Of a stretch of 64,000 nucleotides of DNA, positions 9,566 through 17,919 are shown piece after piece. This stretch comes from Halomonas sp. ML-15. GTDB taxonomy: Bacteria; Pseudomonadota; Gammaproteobacteria; Pseudomonadales; Halomonadaceae. Below the pieces are notes generated by a model. That model had not been told where the DNA came from. It worked only from the letters and a program-made list of their open reading frames with translations, and searched no databases. The position numbers and the translations under genes are program-made. Within the stretch, counting starts at the first letter, position 1; each line of letters begins with the position of its first letter. The stretch spans positions 1,456,621-1,520,620 of the forward strand of contig NZ_JACXZT010000019.1 in NCBI RefSeq assembly GCF_014779595.1, given 5' to 3'.

Positions 9566-10478
9566 GAGCCTGGGAAGCGACCTTATCGAGGCCCTGATCG
9601 GGCTGTTGATGATACCTATCGGCCTGCTGCCCGACAGCCTGTCGGCGCCGTTCGAGTACCGCTTTATGCAGCGTGCGCTGCTGACCTCGGTGCTGGTCGG
9701 CGCCATCTGCGGCCTGCTGTCGAGCTTCGTGGTGCTCAAGCGCTGGTCGCTGCTGGGGGATGCCATCTCCCACGCCGTGCTGCCGGGGGTCGCCATCGCC
9801 TACCTGCTCGGCTGGCCGTTCTTTATCGGCGCCTTTATCACCGGCGCCCTGACCTCCCTGGGTATCGGCGCCATCGAACGCCATACGCGCATCAAGTCGG
9901 ATGCTGCCATGGGGCTGATGTTCACCGCCGCCTTTGCGCTGGGCATCGTGATCATCAGCAAGATCGCCTCGAGCACCCACCTGATGCATATCCTGTTCGG
10001 TAACGTGCTCGGCGTGCAGACCTCGGCACTGATGCTTACCCTGCTGGCCGGTGTGATTGCGATACTGGCGATCTGGCTGGCCTATCGGCCGCTGCTGCTC
10101 TACACCTTCGACCCCCAACAGGCCCAGGCGCTAGGTTTCAATATCGGCCTGATTCACTACGGGCTGATCCTGCTGCTGACGCTGACCATCGTCGCCAGCC
10201 TGGAAACCGTGGGCATCATCCTGGTAGTAGCGATGCTGATCACCCCGGGCGCTACCGCCCATCTGCTGACCGACCGCTTCAAGCCGATGCTGGCCATCGC
10301 GGTGCTGGTCGGCATCATCTCGGCCGTCGCCGGGCTGCTGCTGTCGTTCCACCTCGACGTCGCCTCCGGCGGCGCCATCGTGCTGGTCGCTACCGCGCTG
10401 TTCTGCCTGGCGCTGATCGCCGCGCCCAAGCACGGCCTGCTGGTGCGCGTCTGGCGACGCAACCGCCTGCAGGAGTGA
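9552..10478 (+). CDS. Manganese ABC transporter permease (ABC-3 family)
   Basis: 308 residues starting with GTG at 9552, chosen because GGGAGG sits at 9541-9546; an ATG at 9492 lies deep inside the ATPase gene and lacks a site. The protein has about eight or nine membrane helices. FVVLKRWSLLGDAISHAVLPGVAIAYLLGW is the conserved first part of ABC-3 permeases and GLMFTAAFALG and GIILVVAMLITPGATAHLL the later blocks. It forms the channel of the MntR-controlled importer. The operon ends 6 bases before the convergent DMT-family gene, with no clear terminator. Confidence 0.93.
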   Translation: MPLLESLGSDLIEALIGLLMIPIGLLPDSLSAPFEYRFMQRALLTSVLVGAICGLLSSFVVLKRWSLLGDAISHAVLPGVAIAYLLGWPFFIGAFITGALTSLGIGAIERHTRIKSDAAMGLMFTAAFALGIVIISKIASSTHLMHILFGNVLGVQTSALMLTLLAGVIAILAIWLAYRPLLLYTFDPQQAQALGFNIGLIHYGLILLLTLTIVASLETVGIILVVAMLITPGATAHLLTDRFKPMLAIAVLVGIISAVAGLLLSFHLDVASGGAIVLVATALFCLALIAAPKHGLLVRVWRRNRLQE

Positions 10479-10484
10479 TGCATA

Positions 10485-11360
10485 TCACGCCGTGGGGCGC
10501 CGCTTGAGGGTAGTCCGGCGCTCGTGATAGGCGATCGCCAGACCGCTACCGATGATGATCGCGGTGCCGATGTAGACCCACAGGTCCGGCATCTCGCCCC
10601 AGAACCACCAGCCCAGCAGCACCGCCCACAGCATGCCGGTGTAGTCGAAGGGCGCGGCCAGCGCCGCCGGCGCGTGGCGGAAGGCCAGGGTCAGGCAGGC
10701 CATGGCGCCGATACCGAAGATGCCGGCACCGATAAACCCCCACCAGTGAGCCGGCCACGGCGTCTGCCACACCCAGGGCAGCATCGCCGCGGTGACCAGT
10801 AGCGGCACCAGGGTGACGTAGAACACCATCGCCCACAGGTACTCGCGCACCCCATAGCGCCGCGCGGTAATCATCACCAGGGCATAGAACATCGCCGCCG
10901 CCACCACCACAAGGGCACCGAGCTGGAAGCCGGCGCCTCCGGGACGCACCACCACCAGCACCCCGAGAAAGCCGACGATGGCCGCTACCAGCGGCAGGCG
11001 TGCGACCTTCTCGCCAAGCAGCGGTACCGAGAGCAGGGTGACGAAAAGCGGCGCGGCGAAAGCGATGGCGGTGGTTTCGGCCAGCGGCAGCAGCACCAGG
11101 CCAAACACGAAGCAGAGCATGGTGCCGGTGGCCAGCAGGCCGCGCACCAGATGCACGCCCGGCCGACGGGTGGTGAGCTTGCGCAAGCCGCCGTTGAAGT
11201 GGGCGATCAGCGCAATCAGCGGCAGCGAGATCAGGGTGCGGAAGAAGATGATCTGGATCGGCGAGTGCACTTCGCCCAGCCATTTGGAAATGGCGTCGCC
11301 CACCGACAGGCAGAACACGCCGGCACACATCCACAATATTCCCTGCAGCGATGGTGACAT
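10485..11360 (-). CDS. DMT superfamily permease, EamA family
   Basis: 291 residues with ten predicted membrane helices arranged as two EamA repeats (about 8-140 and 150-280). Such permeases export or exchange small metabolites, often amino acids or cofactors. Repeat features include the N-terminal GVFCLSVGDAISKWLG, RGLLATGTMLCFVFGL and the second-repeat ending FDYTGMLWAVLLGWWFWGEMPD. It is a single gene lying between the two metal-related operons in the opposite orientation, with GGGGGGCG upstream of the ATG. The substrate is unknown. Its position need not imply a role in metal transport. Confidence 0.9.
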   Translation of the reverse strand: MSPSLQGILWMCAGVFCLSVGDAISKWLGEVHSPIQIIFFRTLISLPLIALIAHFNGGLRKLTTRRPGVHLVRGLLATGTMLCFVFGLVLLPLAETTAIAFAAPLFVTLLSVPLLGEKVARLPLVAAIVGFLGVLVVVRPGGAGFQLGALVVVAAAMFYALVMITARRYGVREYLWAMVFYVTLVPLLVTAAMLPWVWQTPWPAHWWGFIGAGIFGIGAMACLTLAFRHAPAALAAPFDYTGMLWAVLLGWWFWGEMPDLWVYIGTAIIIGSGLAIAYHERRTTLKRRPTA

Positions 11361-11491
11361 TCGCCCCCCCTAGAGCCCCTAAAGCGCACCAATCGGGTGC
11401 AATAGCTAAGCCTCCTAACATAGCCGAGTCGCCGCCCCGGGGCGATGGATAAGCGCAAAATGCGGAATCCTTCGTATTCCCGACAGGAGTG

Positions 11492-11511
11492 TTATGTTAT
11501 ATAGTAACTAA
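11492..11511 (+). promoter_or_regulatory. Zur-like box before the DUF1826/ABC operon
   Basis: The core GTTATATAGTAAC (11496-11508) is a near-perfect inverted repeat of the GTTAT-ATAAC type bound by zinc regulator Zur. It differs by one base from the site at 20949-20961 before the zinc GTPase gene. It overlaps a possible -10 element TATAGT (11500-11505), as expected for repression. It lies between the first in-frame ATG (11489) and the better-supported start at 11537. Confidence 0.75.
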
Positions 11512-11536
11512 ATTGTTCTCGACGGGAGGATCCTGC

Positions 11537-12205
11537 ATGTCCGCCGCTGCCGCCCCATCCCTCGCCCCCTCCGGGCTGGACGCCGAGCCCCCTCACTGGG
11601 CCTTTGGTGAGGATATCAGTGTCTTGCCACGCATCTTCGATCCGGGCATCACCCTGGCGGTGATGACTCGCCGCCTGGATGCCGCGCTCATTGCCAGCAT
11701 CGATGCCCAGCTGACGGGCACGCGCCCGCTGTCGTGGCACTGGCGAGGCGGCGTCGACCAGCGCCTCGGTGACGACCTGCTGTGCCATCTGCCCGCACCG
11801 GACGAAGGGGCGGCACTGGTCGAGGATATCCGCACCATCGCCGAGGCCATGGCCTATCTGTTCGACACCGAGACCGTCGGGGTGCGCCTGCGCACCCTGG
11901 AGGGCGCCATGTGCCCGCGCTTCCACGTCGACAACCTCGGCGTGCGGCTGGTGACCACCTACGCCGGCCCGGCCAGCGAATGGCTGCCGGAATCGGCGGT
12001 TGAGCGCGCCGGGCTAGGCGCCCCGCACCCCGACAAACCCGAGCCACTGCGCGACCCCGCGGCGATCCAGCAGCTCAGCGTCGGTGACCTGGCACTGCTC
12101 AAGGGCGGCGGCTGGATCGGCAATGAGGGCCGTGGCCTGGTGCATCGCAGTCCGCAGCCGTCACCTGGCGAACGGCGACTACTGCTGGCGCTGGATCCAG
12201 GCTGA
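11537..12205 (+). CDS. DUF1826 family protein, first gene of the Zur-type operon
   Basis: 222 residues from the ATG at 11537, with GGGAGGA upstream; the longer reading from 11489 would run through the Zur-like box. No signal peptide or membrane segment. I recognise it as DUF1826, a family of unknown function that often occurs with zinc-limitation genes. The sequence CPRFHVDNLGVRLVTTYAGP (126-145) contains an H130-x-D132 motif and GLVHRSP supplies His203, followed by Arg213/Arg214. This is the H-x-D...H...R arrangement of Fe(II)/2-oxoglutarate-type double-stranded beta-helix enzymes. That reading is my inference. The ZnuB-like permease gene follows after 10 bases. Confidence 0.75.
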   Translation: MSAAAAPSLAPSGLDAEPPHWAFGEDISVLPRIFDPGITLAVMTRRLDAALIASIDAQLTGTRPLSWHWRGGVDQRLGDDLLCHLPAPDEGAALVEDIRTIAEAMAYLFDTETVGVRLRTLEGAMCPRFHVDNLGVRLVTTYAGPASEWLPESAVERAGLGAPHPDKPEPLRDPAAIQQLSVGDLALLKGGGWIGNEGRGLVHRSPQPSPGERRLLLALDPG

Positions 12206-12215
12206 GGATCGCCGA

Positions 12216-13085
12216 ATGCTGGGAGTGATCGCCGACTGGTTCATGCTGCCGTTTGGCTACGGCTTCATGCGGCGTGCCCTGGTGGCCTGCCTGGCGCTGT
12301 CGCTGACGGCACCCGTGATCGGCGTACTGCTCACCCTGCGCGGCCTGAGCCTGATCGGCGAGCCGCTCTCCCACGCCATCATGCCGGGAGTGGCCATCGC
12401 CTACCTGCTGACCGGGCTATCGCTGCCCTGGATCATGCTCGGCGGGCTGACCGCCGGGCTGATCACGGTCTTCATGGCCAGCGGCATCACCCTGATCAGC
12501 GGCCTCAAGTCGGACGCCGCCATGAGCAGCCTGTTTCTCACCGCCATGGCGCTGGCGGTCCTGCTGATCTACTCATCGGGTAGCGCCCTGGACCTCAGCC
12601 ATCTGCTGTTCGGCTCGATCCTGGCGGTCAGCTGGGATGACCTGTTGGCCATCGTGATCACCGCAAGCGTGGTGGTCGCCGGCCTCGCTATCGGCATGCG
12701 CGCCCTGATGGTCGAGGCCCTGGACCCCGGCTTCCTGCGTGTTCAGGGCGCCCGCCCGGCGTGGGTTCAAGGCGCCTTCATGACCCTGGTGGTGCTCAGC
12801 CTGGTGGTCGGCTTCCAGGCGCTGGGCACGCTGATGGCCGTGGGCCTGATGATCCTGCCGGCGACCCTGGCACGCTTCTGGAGTCGACGCCTGGAGGGCA
12901 TGGTCGTGGTCGCTGCCAGCTCCGCCATGGCCGCCAGCCTGCTCGGTCTGCTGCTCTCTTACCACTATGCCGTGCCGTCGGGCCCCGCCATCGTGCTGCT
13001 GCTCGGCGCCGGCTATGTGTTCTCGGTGATCGGCGGCCGTCACGACAGCATGCTGTCGCGCTGGCGCCGCTTGCCCTCTTCTTGA
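12216..13085 (+). CDS. Lone ABC-3 family metal permease (ZnuB-like)
   Basis: 289 residues from the ATG at 12216 (GAGGATC upstream). Eight or nine membrane helices with the ABC-3 blocks LTLRGLSLIGEPLSHAIMPG, GLKSDAAMSSLFLTAMA and GTLMAVGLMILPATLARF. It is related to, but clearly different from, the permease at 9552. No matching metal-binding protein or ATPase gene adjoins it. It may work with ZnuA/ZnuC made elsewhere, or borrow the ATPase at 8777. Position behind a Zur-like box suggests zinc rather than manganese. Confidence 0.88.
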   Translation: MLGVIADWFMLPFGYGFMRRALVACLALSLTAPVIGVLLTLRGLSLIGEPLSHAIMPGVAIAYLLTGLSLPWIMLGGLTAGLITVFMASGITLISGLKSDAAMSSLFLTAMALAVLLIYSSGSALDLSHLLFGSILAVSWDDLLAIVITASVVVAGLAIGMRALMVEALDPGFLRVQGARPAWVQGAFMTLVVLSLVVGFQALGTLMAVGLMILPATLARFWSRRLEGMVVVAASSAMAASLLGLLLSYHYAVPSGPAIVLLLGAGYVFSVIGGRHDSMLSRWRRLPSS

Positions 13086-13114
13086 TTCCATCATCAATGT
13101 CAAAGGACGTTACG

Positions 13115-14647
13115 ATGTTTGCACCACGATCTATCGGCTTCGGCTTACTGCTAGGCCTGCTACCGCTGACCGCCAGCGCCGACGACCGCTCCCTGGATGT
13201 GGTCGCCCCCTGGGAGATCACCGGCCTGGATCCCTCCACATCAGGCTATGTGTTTGCCCGCATGGGCATCGCCGAGACGCTGGTCGACACCGATGAGGAT
13301 GGCCAGCCCAGCGCGGGGCTGGCCACCGCCTGGCAGGTCGATGATGATGGCCTGACCTGGCATTTCACGCTGCGCGACGATGTGACCTTTCACGACGGCT
13401 CTCCACTGGACGCTGCGGGGGCAGCCGAGAGCCTCGACCACGCCTGGCGCAAGCCGGGCATGCTCGACTCGGCGCCGATCGTGGCCATCGAGGCAGAGGA
13501 CAACGAGGTAGTGATCCGCCTCGACGAGGCCTTCGCGCCGCTGCCGGCGCTACTCGCCCACTCCACCACCCTGATCCTGGCGCCGAGCGCCTACGACGAC
13601 GATGGCGCCGTACAGGAGCTCATTGCCACCGGCCCTTACCGTCTGGCATCAGTGGCGCCGCCGCAGCGGCTCACCGCCGAACGTTTCGACGACTACTGGG
13701 GCGAGGCGGCAGCCATCGGACAGACCAGCTACCTGGCAGTGGGCCGCGGCGAGACCCGCGCCCTGATGGCCGAAAGCCGCGATGCCGATATCGTCTTTAC
13801 TCTCGATCCGGCGAGCCGCGCCAGGCTGTCGCGTAACGATCGGCTCAGCCTGCACGCCGAGCCGCTGCCGCGGACCATCGTGCTCAAGGTCAATGCCGGC
13901 CACCCCTTCCTCGACGATCAGCGTGCCCGTCAGGCCCTCAGCCTGGCCGTCGACCGTAACGGCATCGCCAGCGGCCTGCTGCGCCACCCCGAATCGGCCG
14001 CCGCCGAACTCTTCCCCGACGCCCTGGGCCCTTGGCATCTGGGCCTGGATGCCAGCGAGGCCCAGGACCTCGAGCGCGCCCGCGAACTGCTCGCCGAGCT
14101 GGACTGGGAGGCCAACGGCGACGGTATCCTCGAACGCGACGGCGAGCCCTTCCGCCTGACCCTGCGCACCTTCTCCGACCGCCCAGAGCTGCCGCTGGTC
14201 GCTACCGCGCTGCAGGATCAGTGGCGCGAGCTGGGCGTCGAGCTCGAGGTCGCGGTGGGCAATGCCAGCGGCATTCCTTCCGGCCATCAGGATGGTAGCC
14301 TGGAACTCGGCCTGGCGGCGCGCAACTACGGCCTGGTGCCCGACCCGCTGGGCACCCTGCTGGATGACTTCGGCAGCGACCCGGACAACATGGGCGGCGA
14401 CTGGGGCGCCATGGGCTGGTCGGACGCCGACGTCGCCGGCTGGCTGGCCACCCTGCGCCACGACACTGACCCCGAGGTGCGCAGCGAGCTGGCCGGGCGT
14501 ATCGCCACCCGACTCAACGAGTCGATGCCGGTGATACCGGTGGCCTGGTACCAGCAGACGGCTGCCGTCGGTACTCACCTCGAAGGCTTTAGCATTGATC
14601 CGCTGGAACGCAGCTACCGTCTTGAGGAGCTGAGGTGGGCCGAATGA
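13115..14647 (+). CDS. Nickel/peptide-type ABC transporter substrate-binding protein (SBP family 5)
   Basis: 510 residues, a normal length for family 5. The ATG at 13115 has AAAGGAC upstream; an ATG at 13097 is a weaker alternative. A signal peptide ends near LTASA (residue about 22). Family features are GLDPSTSGYVFARMGIAETLV near the N-terminus, AGLATAWQVDDDGLTWHFTLRDDVTFHDG and the later RQALSLAVDRNGIASG. Members bind peptides, nickel chelates, opine metallophores or haem. It is the third gene behind a Zur-like box, so a zinc-chelate ligand is a reasonable hypothesis. The ligand cannot be read from sequence. The end overlaps the next gene by 4 bases. Confidence 0.88.
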   Translation: MFAPRSIGFGLLLGLLPLTASADDRSLDVVAPWEITGLDPSTSGYVFARMGIAETLVDTDEDGQPSAGLATAWQVDDDGLTWHFTLRDDVTFHDGSPLDAAGAAESLDHAWRKPGMLDSAPIVAIEAEDNEVVIRLDEAFAPLPALLAHSTTLILAPSAYDDDGAVQELIATGPYRLASVAPPQRLTAERFDDYWGEAAAIGQTSYLAVGRGETRALMAESRDADIVFTLDPASRARLSRNDRLSLHAEPLPRTIVLKVNAGHPFLDDQRARQALSLAVDRNGIASGLLRHPESAAAELFPDALGPWHLGLDASEAQDLERARELLAELDWEANGDGILERDGEPFRLTLRTFSDRPELPLVATALQDQWRELGVELEVAVGNASGIPSGHQDGSLELGLAARNYGLVPDPLGTLLDDFGSDPDNMGGDWGAMGWSDADVAGWLATLRHDTDPEVRSELAGRIATRLNESMPVIPVAWYQQTAAVGTHLEGFSIDPLERSYRLEELRWAE

Positions 14648-15627
14648 GCAGCCTGACTCTGAGCCGTTACGCGTCGCGCTGGAGCAGCGGCCTGCGCGGC
14701 CTGCTGCTCCAGCGCCTGTTCCAGGCCGGGCTGGTGGCGTGGATGGTCGGCACTCTGACCTTCGTGCTGACCCGCACCCTGCCCGGCGACATGGCCTATC
14801 GCATTGCCGCCGGCCGCTACGGCCACGATATGGTCGACAGTGCCGCCGCCGAGGCGGTGCGCGCCGAACTGGCCCTCGACCAGCCGGCCCTCACCGCCTA
14901 CCTCGGCTGGCTGTGGGACCTGCTGCAATTCGACCTGGGGCGCTCGCTGGTCAGCGGCCAGCCGGTGATTCATGAGCTGTGGCATCAGCTCGGCCACTCC
15001 CTGAGCCTGGCCGTGATGGCGGTGCTACTGTCGCTGTTGCTCGGCCCCCCCTTGGGGCTGCTGGCCGGCCGCAAGCCAGCGGGTCTACTCGACCGTGGCA
15101 GCGAAGTTGCCGCCAGCGTGCTGCGGGCGCTACCGCCTTTCGTGGTGGGCCTGCTATTGATTCTGCTGTTCTCAGTGGCGCTGGGCTGGCTGCCGGCCGC
15201 CGGCCACGGCCGCTTCTCCCATAACGTACTGCCGGCGCTGACGCTGGCACTGGCGCTGGCGGCGGTCTCCAGCCGGGTGGCGCGCAACGCCATGGCCGAG
15301 GTCTCAGAGTCGGCCTACTTCGCCTTCTCGCATACCAAGGGGCTGGGCGCGCGACTCAGCTTCCTGCGCCACGGGCTGCGCAATGCCGCCCTGCCGGTGG
15401 TCGCCTACCTGGGTGTGCAGTTCGTCTATCTGATCGAGGGCGTGGTGGTGGTCGAGACGCTATTCGCCTGGCCCGGCATCGGCCACGCCCTGGTGCACGC
15501 CATCGTCGCCCGCGACGTGCCGATGATCCAGGGCACCGCGCTGGTCATGGGCCTGATGTTCGTGGCCCTCAACACCGCCGTGGATCTTATCTGCCACTGG
15601 CTCGACCCGAGGAGGCGTGAGGCATGA
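14644..15627 (+). CDS. Nickel/peptide-type ABC transporter permease 1
   Basis: 327 residues from the ATG at 14644, which overlaps the preceding stop (ATGA) and has GAGGTG upstream; a GTG at 14635 is an alternative. It is of the DppB/NikB type: an N-terminal helix with the LTFVLTRTLPGD block, then the BPD transporter domain with the ATPase-contact segment (YFAFSHTKGLGARLSFLRHGLRNAALPVV), where the usual EAA loop is recognisable. The last helices contain ALVMGLMFVALNTAVDLICHWLDPR, the family's C-terminal signature. It pairs with the permease at 15624. Confidence 0.92.
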   Translation: MSSLTLSRYASRWSSGLRGLLLQRLFQAGLVAWMVGTLTFVLTRTLPGDMAYRIAAGRYGHDMVDSAAAEAVRAELALDQPALTAYLGWLWDLLQFDLGRSLVSGQPVIHELWHQLGHSLSLAVMAVLLSLLLGPPLGLLAGRKPAGLLDRGSEVAASVLRALPPFVVGLLLILLFSVALGWLPAAGHGRFSHNVLPALTLALALAAVSSRVARNAMAEVSESAYFAFSHTKGLGARLSFLRHGLRNAALPVVAYLGVQFVYLIEGVVVVETLFAWPGIGHALVHAIVARDVPMIQGTALVMGLMFVALNTAVDLICHWLDPRRREA

Positions 15628-16454
15628 TGCAATCGATTCTCACCGCTCCCCTGCGCCAGCTCGCCTGGCCATCGCTGAGCGCCCGCCAACGCCTCGGCGC
15701 GCTGCTGCTGGCGCTGCTGCTGGCCTTCGCCTGGCTGGTGCCTTGGTGGCACGACGCCGACCCGGCCCGCCAGCAGCTGGTGCGTATTCTCGAGCTGCCC
15801 TCGCTGGCCGCGCCGCTGGGCACCGATCATCTGGGCCGCGATATGCTCGCGCGCACCGCCGCCGCCCTGCGCCTGTCACTGGGCATGGCGCTGCTCAGCG
15901 TGGTCACGGCCGCCGTGCCGGGCCTGCTGTTCGGGGTGATTGCCGGCTGGCGCGGCGGCTGGCTGGACCGCATTCTGGGCAGTGTCGCCGACGCCTGCCT
16001 GGCGCTGCCGGGCCTGCTGCTGGTGCTGCTGCTGGTGGCTATCGCCCCGGGCAACTTCTGGGCGCTCTACGTGGGCATTTCGCTGGTGCTGTGGATCGAG
16101 TACTTCCGGGTGGTGCGGGCGCGCACCCGGGTGCTGGTCGCCTCGCCCCAACTCGAGGCGAGCCGCCTGCTCGGCTTCGGTCCGCTCTACCTGTTTCGCC
16201 GCCATCTGTGGCCGGAGCTGGCGCCCCAGGTGCTGACCCTGGCCGCCTTCGGCGCCGCCAGCGCGATCCTGGCCATGGCCGCACTGGGCTTCGTCAGCGT
16301 GGGGTTGCGCCCGCCCACCGCCGAGCTGGGCCTGATGATGATCGAACTGCTGCCTTACTACCACGAGGCACCCTGGGCCATGGCTCAGCCGATCCTGGCC
16401 CTGTTCATACTGGTCTTCAGTCTCAACCTACTCGCCGGGAAGGATCCACGATGA
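15624..16454 (+). CDS. Nickel/peptide-type ABC transporter permease 2
   Basis: 276 residues, DppC/NikC type. The N-terminal block PLGTDHLGRDMLARTAAALRLSLGMALLS is diagnostic (the family motif is GTDxxGRD). The inner-membrane domain has five or six helices. The ATPase-contact region ASPQLEASRLLGFGPLYLFRRHLWPE follows. Start at 15624 overlaps the preceding gene by 4 bases (ATGA) with GAGG upstream. It would form a heterodimer with the product of 14644. Confidence 0.92.
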   Translation: MMQSILTAPLRQLAWPSLSARQRLGALLLALLLAFAWLVPWWHDADPARQQLVRILELPSLAAPLGTDHLGRDMLARTAAALRLSLGMALLSVVTAAVPGLLFGVIAGWRGGWLDRILGSVADACLALPGLLLVLLLVAIAPGNFWALYVGISLVLWIEYFRVVRARTRVLVASPQLEASRLLGFGPLYLFRRHLWPELAPQVLTLAAFGAASAILAMAALGFVSVGLRPPTAELGLMMIELLPYYHEAPWAMAQPILALFILVFSLNLLAGKDPR

Positions 16455-17908
16455 GCCAGCCCCTCCTTCAGGTGACCGACCTGACCATTCAGGGCGACGG
16501 CGTGACCATCGCCCCCTTCTCCCTCAACCTGGCCTCGGGCGAGCGCCTGACCCTGCTCGGCGAGACCGGTTCGGGCAAGAGCCTGATTGCCCAGGCGATC
16601 ATGGGCACGCTGCCGCGCGGCCTTACCCCCAACGGCCACCTCGTCATCGACGGCGAACCCTACGCCGCCGCCGATGTCGCCGCCCGCCGCGCCCTGTGGG
16701 GGAAGCGCCTGGCGCTGCTGCCCCAGGAGCCCTGGCACGCCCTCGATCCCACCATGCGTGCGGCCGCCCAGATCGTCGAGAGCCATCGCTACGTGGCCGG
16801 TCTGCCCCGCGCCAAGGCACACCAGGCCGCCCAGCGCGACCTCGCCGAGCTGGGCCTGGAGGACGCCGGCGGCAAGCTGCCCGGCGAGCTCTCCGGCGGC
16901 ATGGCGCAGCGCGTGGCGTTTGCCGCCGCCAGTGCCGGCGGTGCGCCCATCGTGATCGCCGACGAGCCCACCAAGGGGCTCGATGCCCCGCGCCGCGACG
17001 CCGTGGTCGAGCTGCTGGCCAGAACACCAAGGGCCGGCGGCGCGCTGTTGACCATCACCCACGATATCGATGTCGCCCGCCGCCTCGGCGGTGAGGTGGT
17101 GATCCTACGTCAGGGGCAGGTGGTCGAGCGCGGGCCGGCGCAGCAGGTGCTGAGCGACCCGCAAACCGACTATGGCCGACGTCTGCTCAGCGCCGAACCC
17201 TCGCGCTGGCCGGCGCCCCCGCCGCACACCACCGCGCCGGATGCCACCCCTGCGGTAGTGGCGCGCGGGCTGGCCAAGACCCGCGGCGGACGCCAGCTGT
17301 TCCGCGATCTCGACGTCAGCGTGCGCCCCGGCGAGATCGTCGGCGTGGTCGGCCCCTCCGGCTGCGGCAAGAGCACCCTGGGCGATATGCTGCTGGGCCT
17401 GGCAAGCAGCGATGCCGGCGAGATCGAGCACGCGCCAGGCCATCGGCTGGGTCTGCAGAAGCTCTACCAGGATCCGCCGGCGGCCTTCTCGTCCCACTGG
17501 CGGCTGTCACGGCTGCTCGACGACCTGGTGCGCCGGCACCGCCTCGACCGCACTGCCATTGCACCGCTGATGGAGCGCCTGGGCCTCGACGAGCGCCTGC
17601 TGGCGCGGCGTCCCGGCGAGATCTCCGGTGGCGAGCTGCAGCGCTTCGCCATTCTGCGCGTGCTGCTACTGGAGCCGCGCTTGCTGTTCGCCGACGAACC
17701 CACCTCGCGCCTCGACCCCATCACCCAGCAGCAGACCTTGAGCCTGCTGGTGGAGCTGGCCCGGGAGCGGCACTGCGGGGTGATGCTGGTCAGCCACGAC
17801 CCGGCGCTGATCGCGCGGCTGTGTGATCGGCAACTGGCACTAGAGGGGGATGCAAACGCCAACGGCCCCGCAGCATATGCGGAGCCGTTGGAATGTACAT
17901 CAGCGTGA
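16451..17908 (+). CDS. Nickel/peptide-type ABC transporter ATPase, two ABC domains in one chain
   Basis: 485 residues from ATG 16451, overlapping the permease by 4 bases. Two complete nucleotide-binding domains are fused. The first has Walker A GETGSGKS near residue 37 and signature LSGGM with DEPTKGLDA. The second begins near residue 260 with Walker A GPSGCGKST, signature ISGGE and ADEPTSRLDP. In most nickel/peptide transporters these are two genes (DppD and DppF); the fused form resembles E. coli YejF or GsiA. No C-terminal oligopeptide-transporter extension is seen. The last coding bases include a hairpin (17859-17891). It completes the operon started at 11537. Confidence 0.92.
   Translation: MSQPLLQVTDLTIQGDGVTIAPFSLNLASGERLTLLGETGSGKSLIAQAIMGTLPRGLTPNGHLVIDGEPYAAADVAARRALWGKRLALLPQEPWHALDPTMRAAAQIVESHRYVAGLPRAKAHQAAQRDLAELGLEDAGGKLPGELSGGMAQRVAFAAASAGGAPIVIADEPTKGLDAPRRDAVVELLARTPRAGGALLTITHDIDVARRLGGEVVILRQGQVVERGPAQQVLSDPQTDYGRRLLSAEPSRWPAPPPHTTAPDATPAVVARGLAKTRGGRQLFRDLDVSVRPGEIVGVVGPSGCGKSTLGDMLLGLASSDAGEIEHAPGHRLGLQKLYQDPPAAFSSHWRLSRLLDDLVRRHRLDRTAIAPLMERLGLDERLLARRPGEISGGELQRFAILRVLLLEPRLLFADEPTSRLDPITQQQTLSLLVELARERHCGVMLVSHDPALIARLCDRQLALEGDANANGPAAYAEPLECTSA
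17859..17891. terminator. Stem-loop at the 3' end of the ABC operon
   Basis: CCAACGGCCCCGCA (17859-17872) pairs with TGCGGAGCCGTTGG (17878-17891) with one mismatch and a 5-base loop. It lies inside the end of the ATPase gene, between convergent genes. No T-run is present on either strand, so termination is likely but unproven. Confidence 0.5.
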
Positions 17909-17919
17909 GCTCTAGGCGT

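Noticed and set aside
15617-16450. N-terminal extension of the double ATPase over the second permease gene
   Set aside because: The permease at 15624-16454 occupies that DNA in another frame with intact family motifs; the ATPase begins at 16451.
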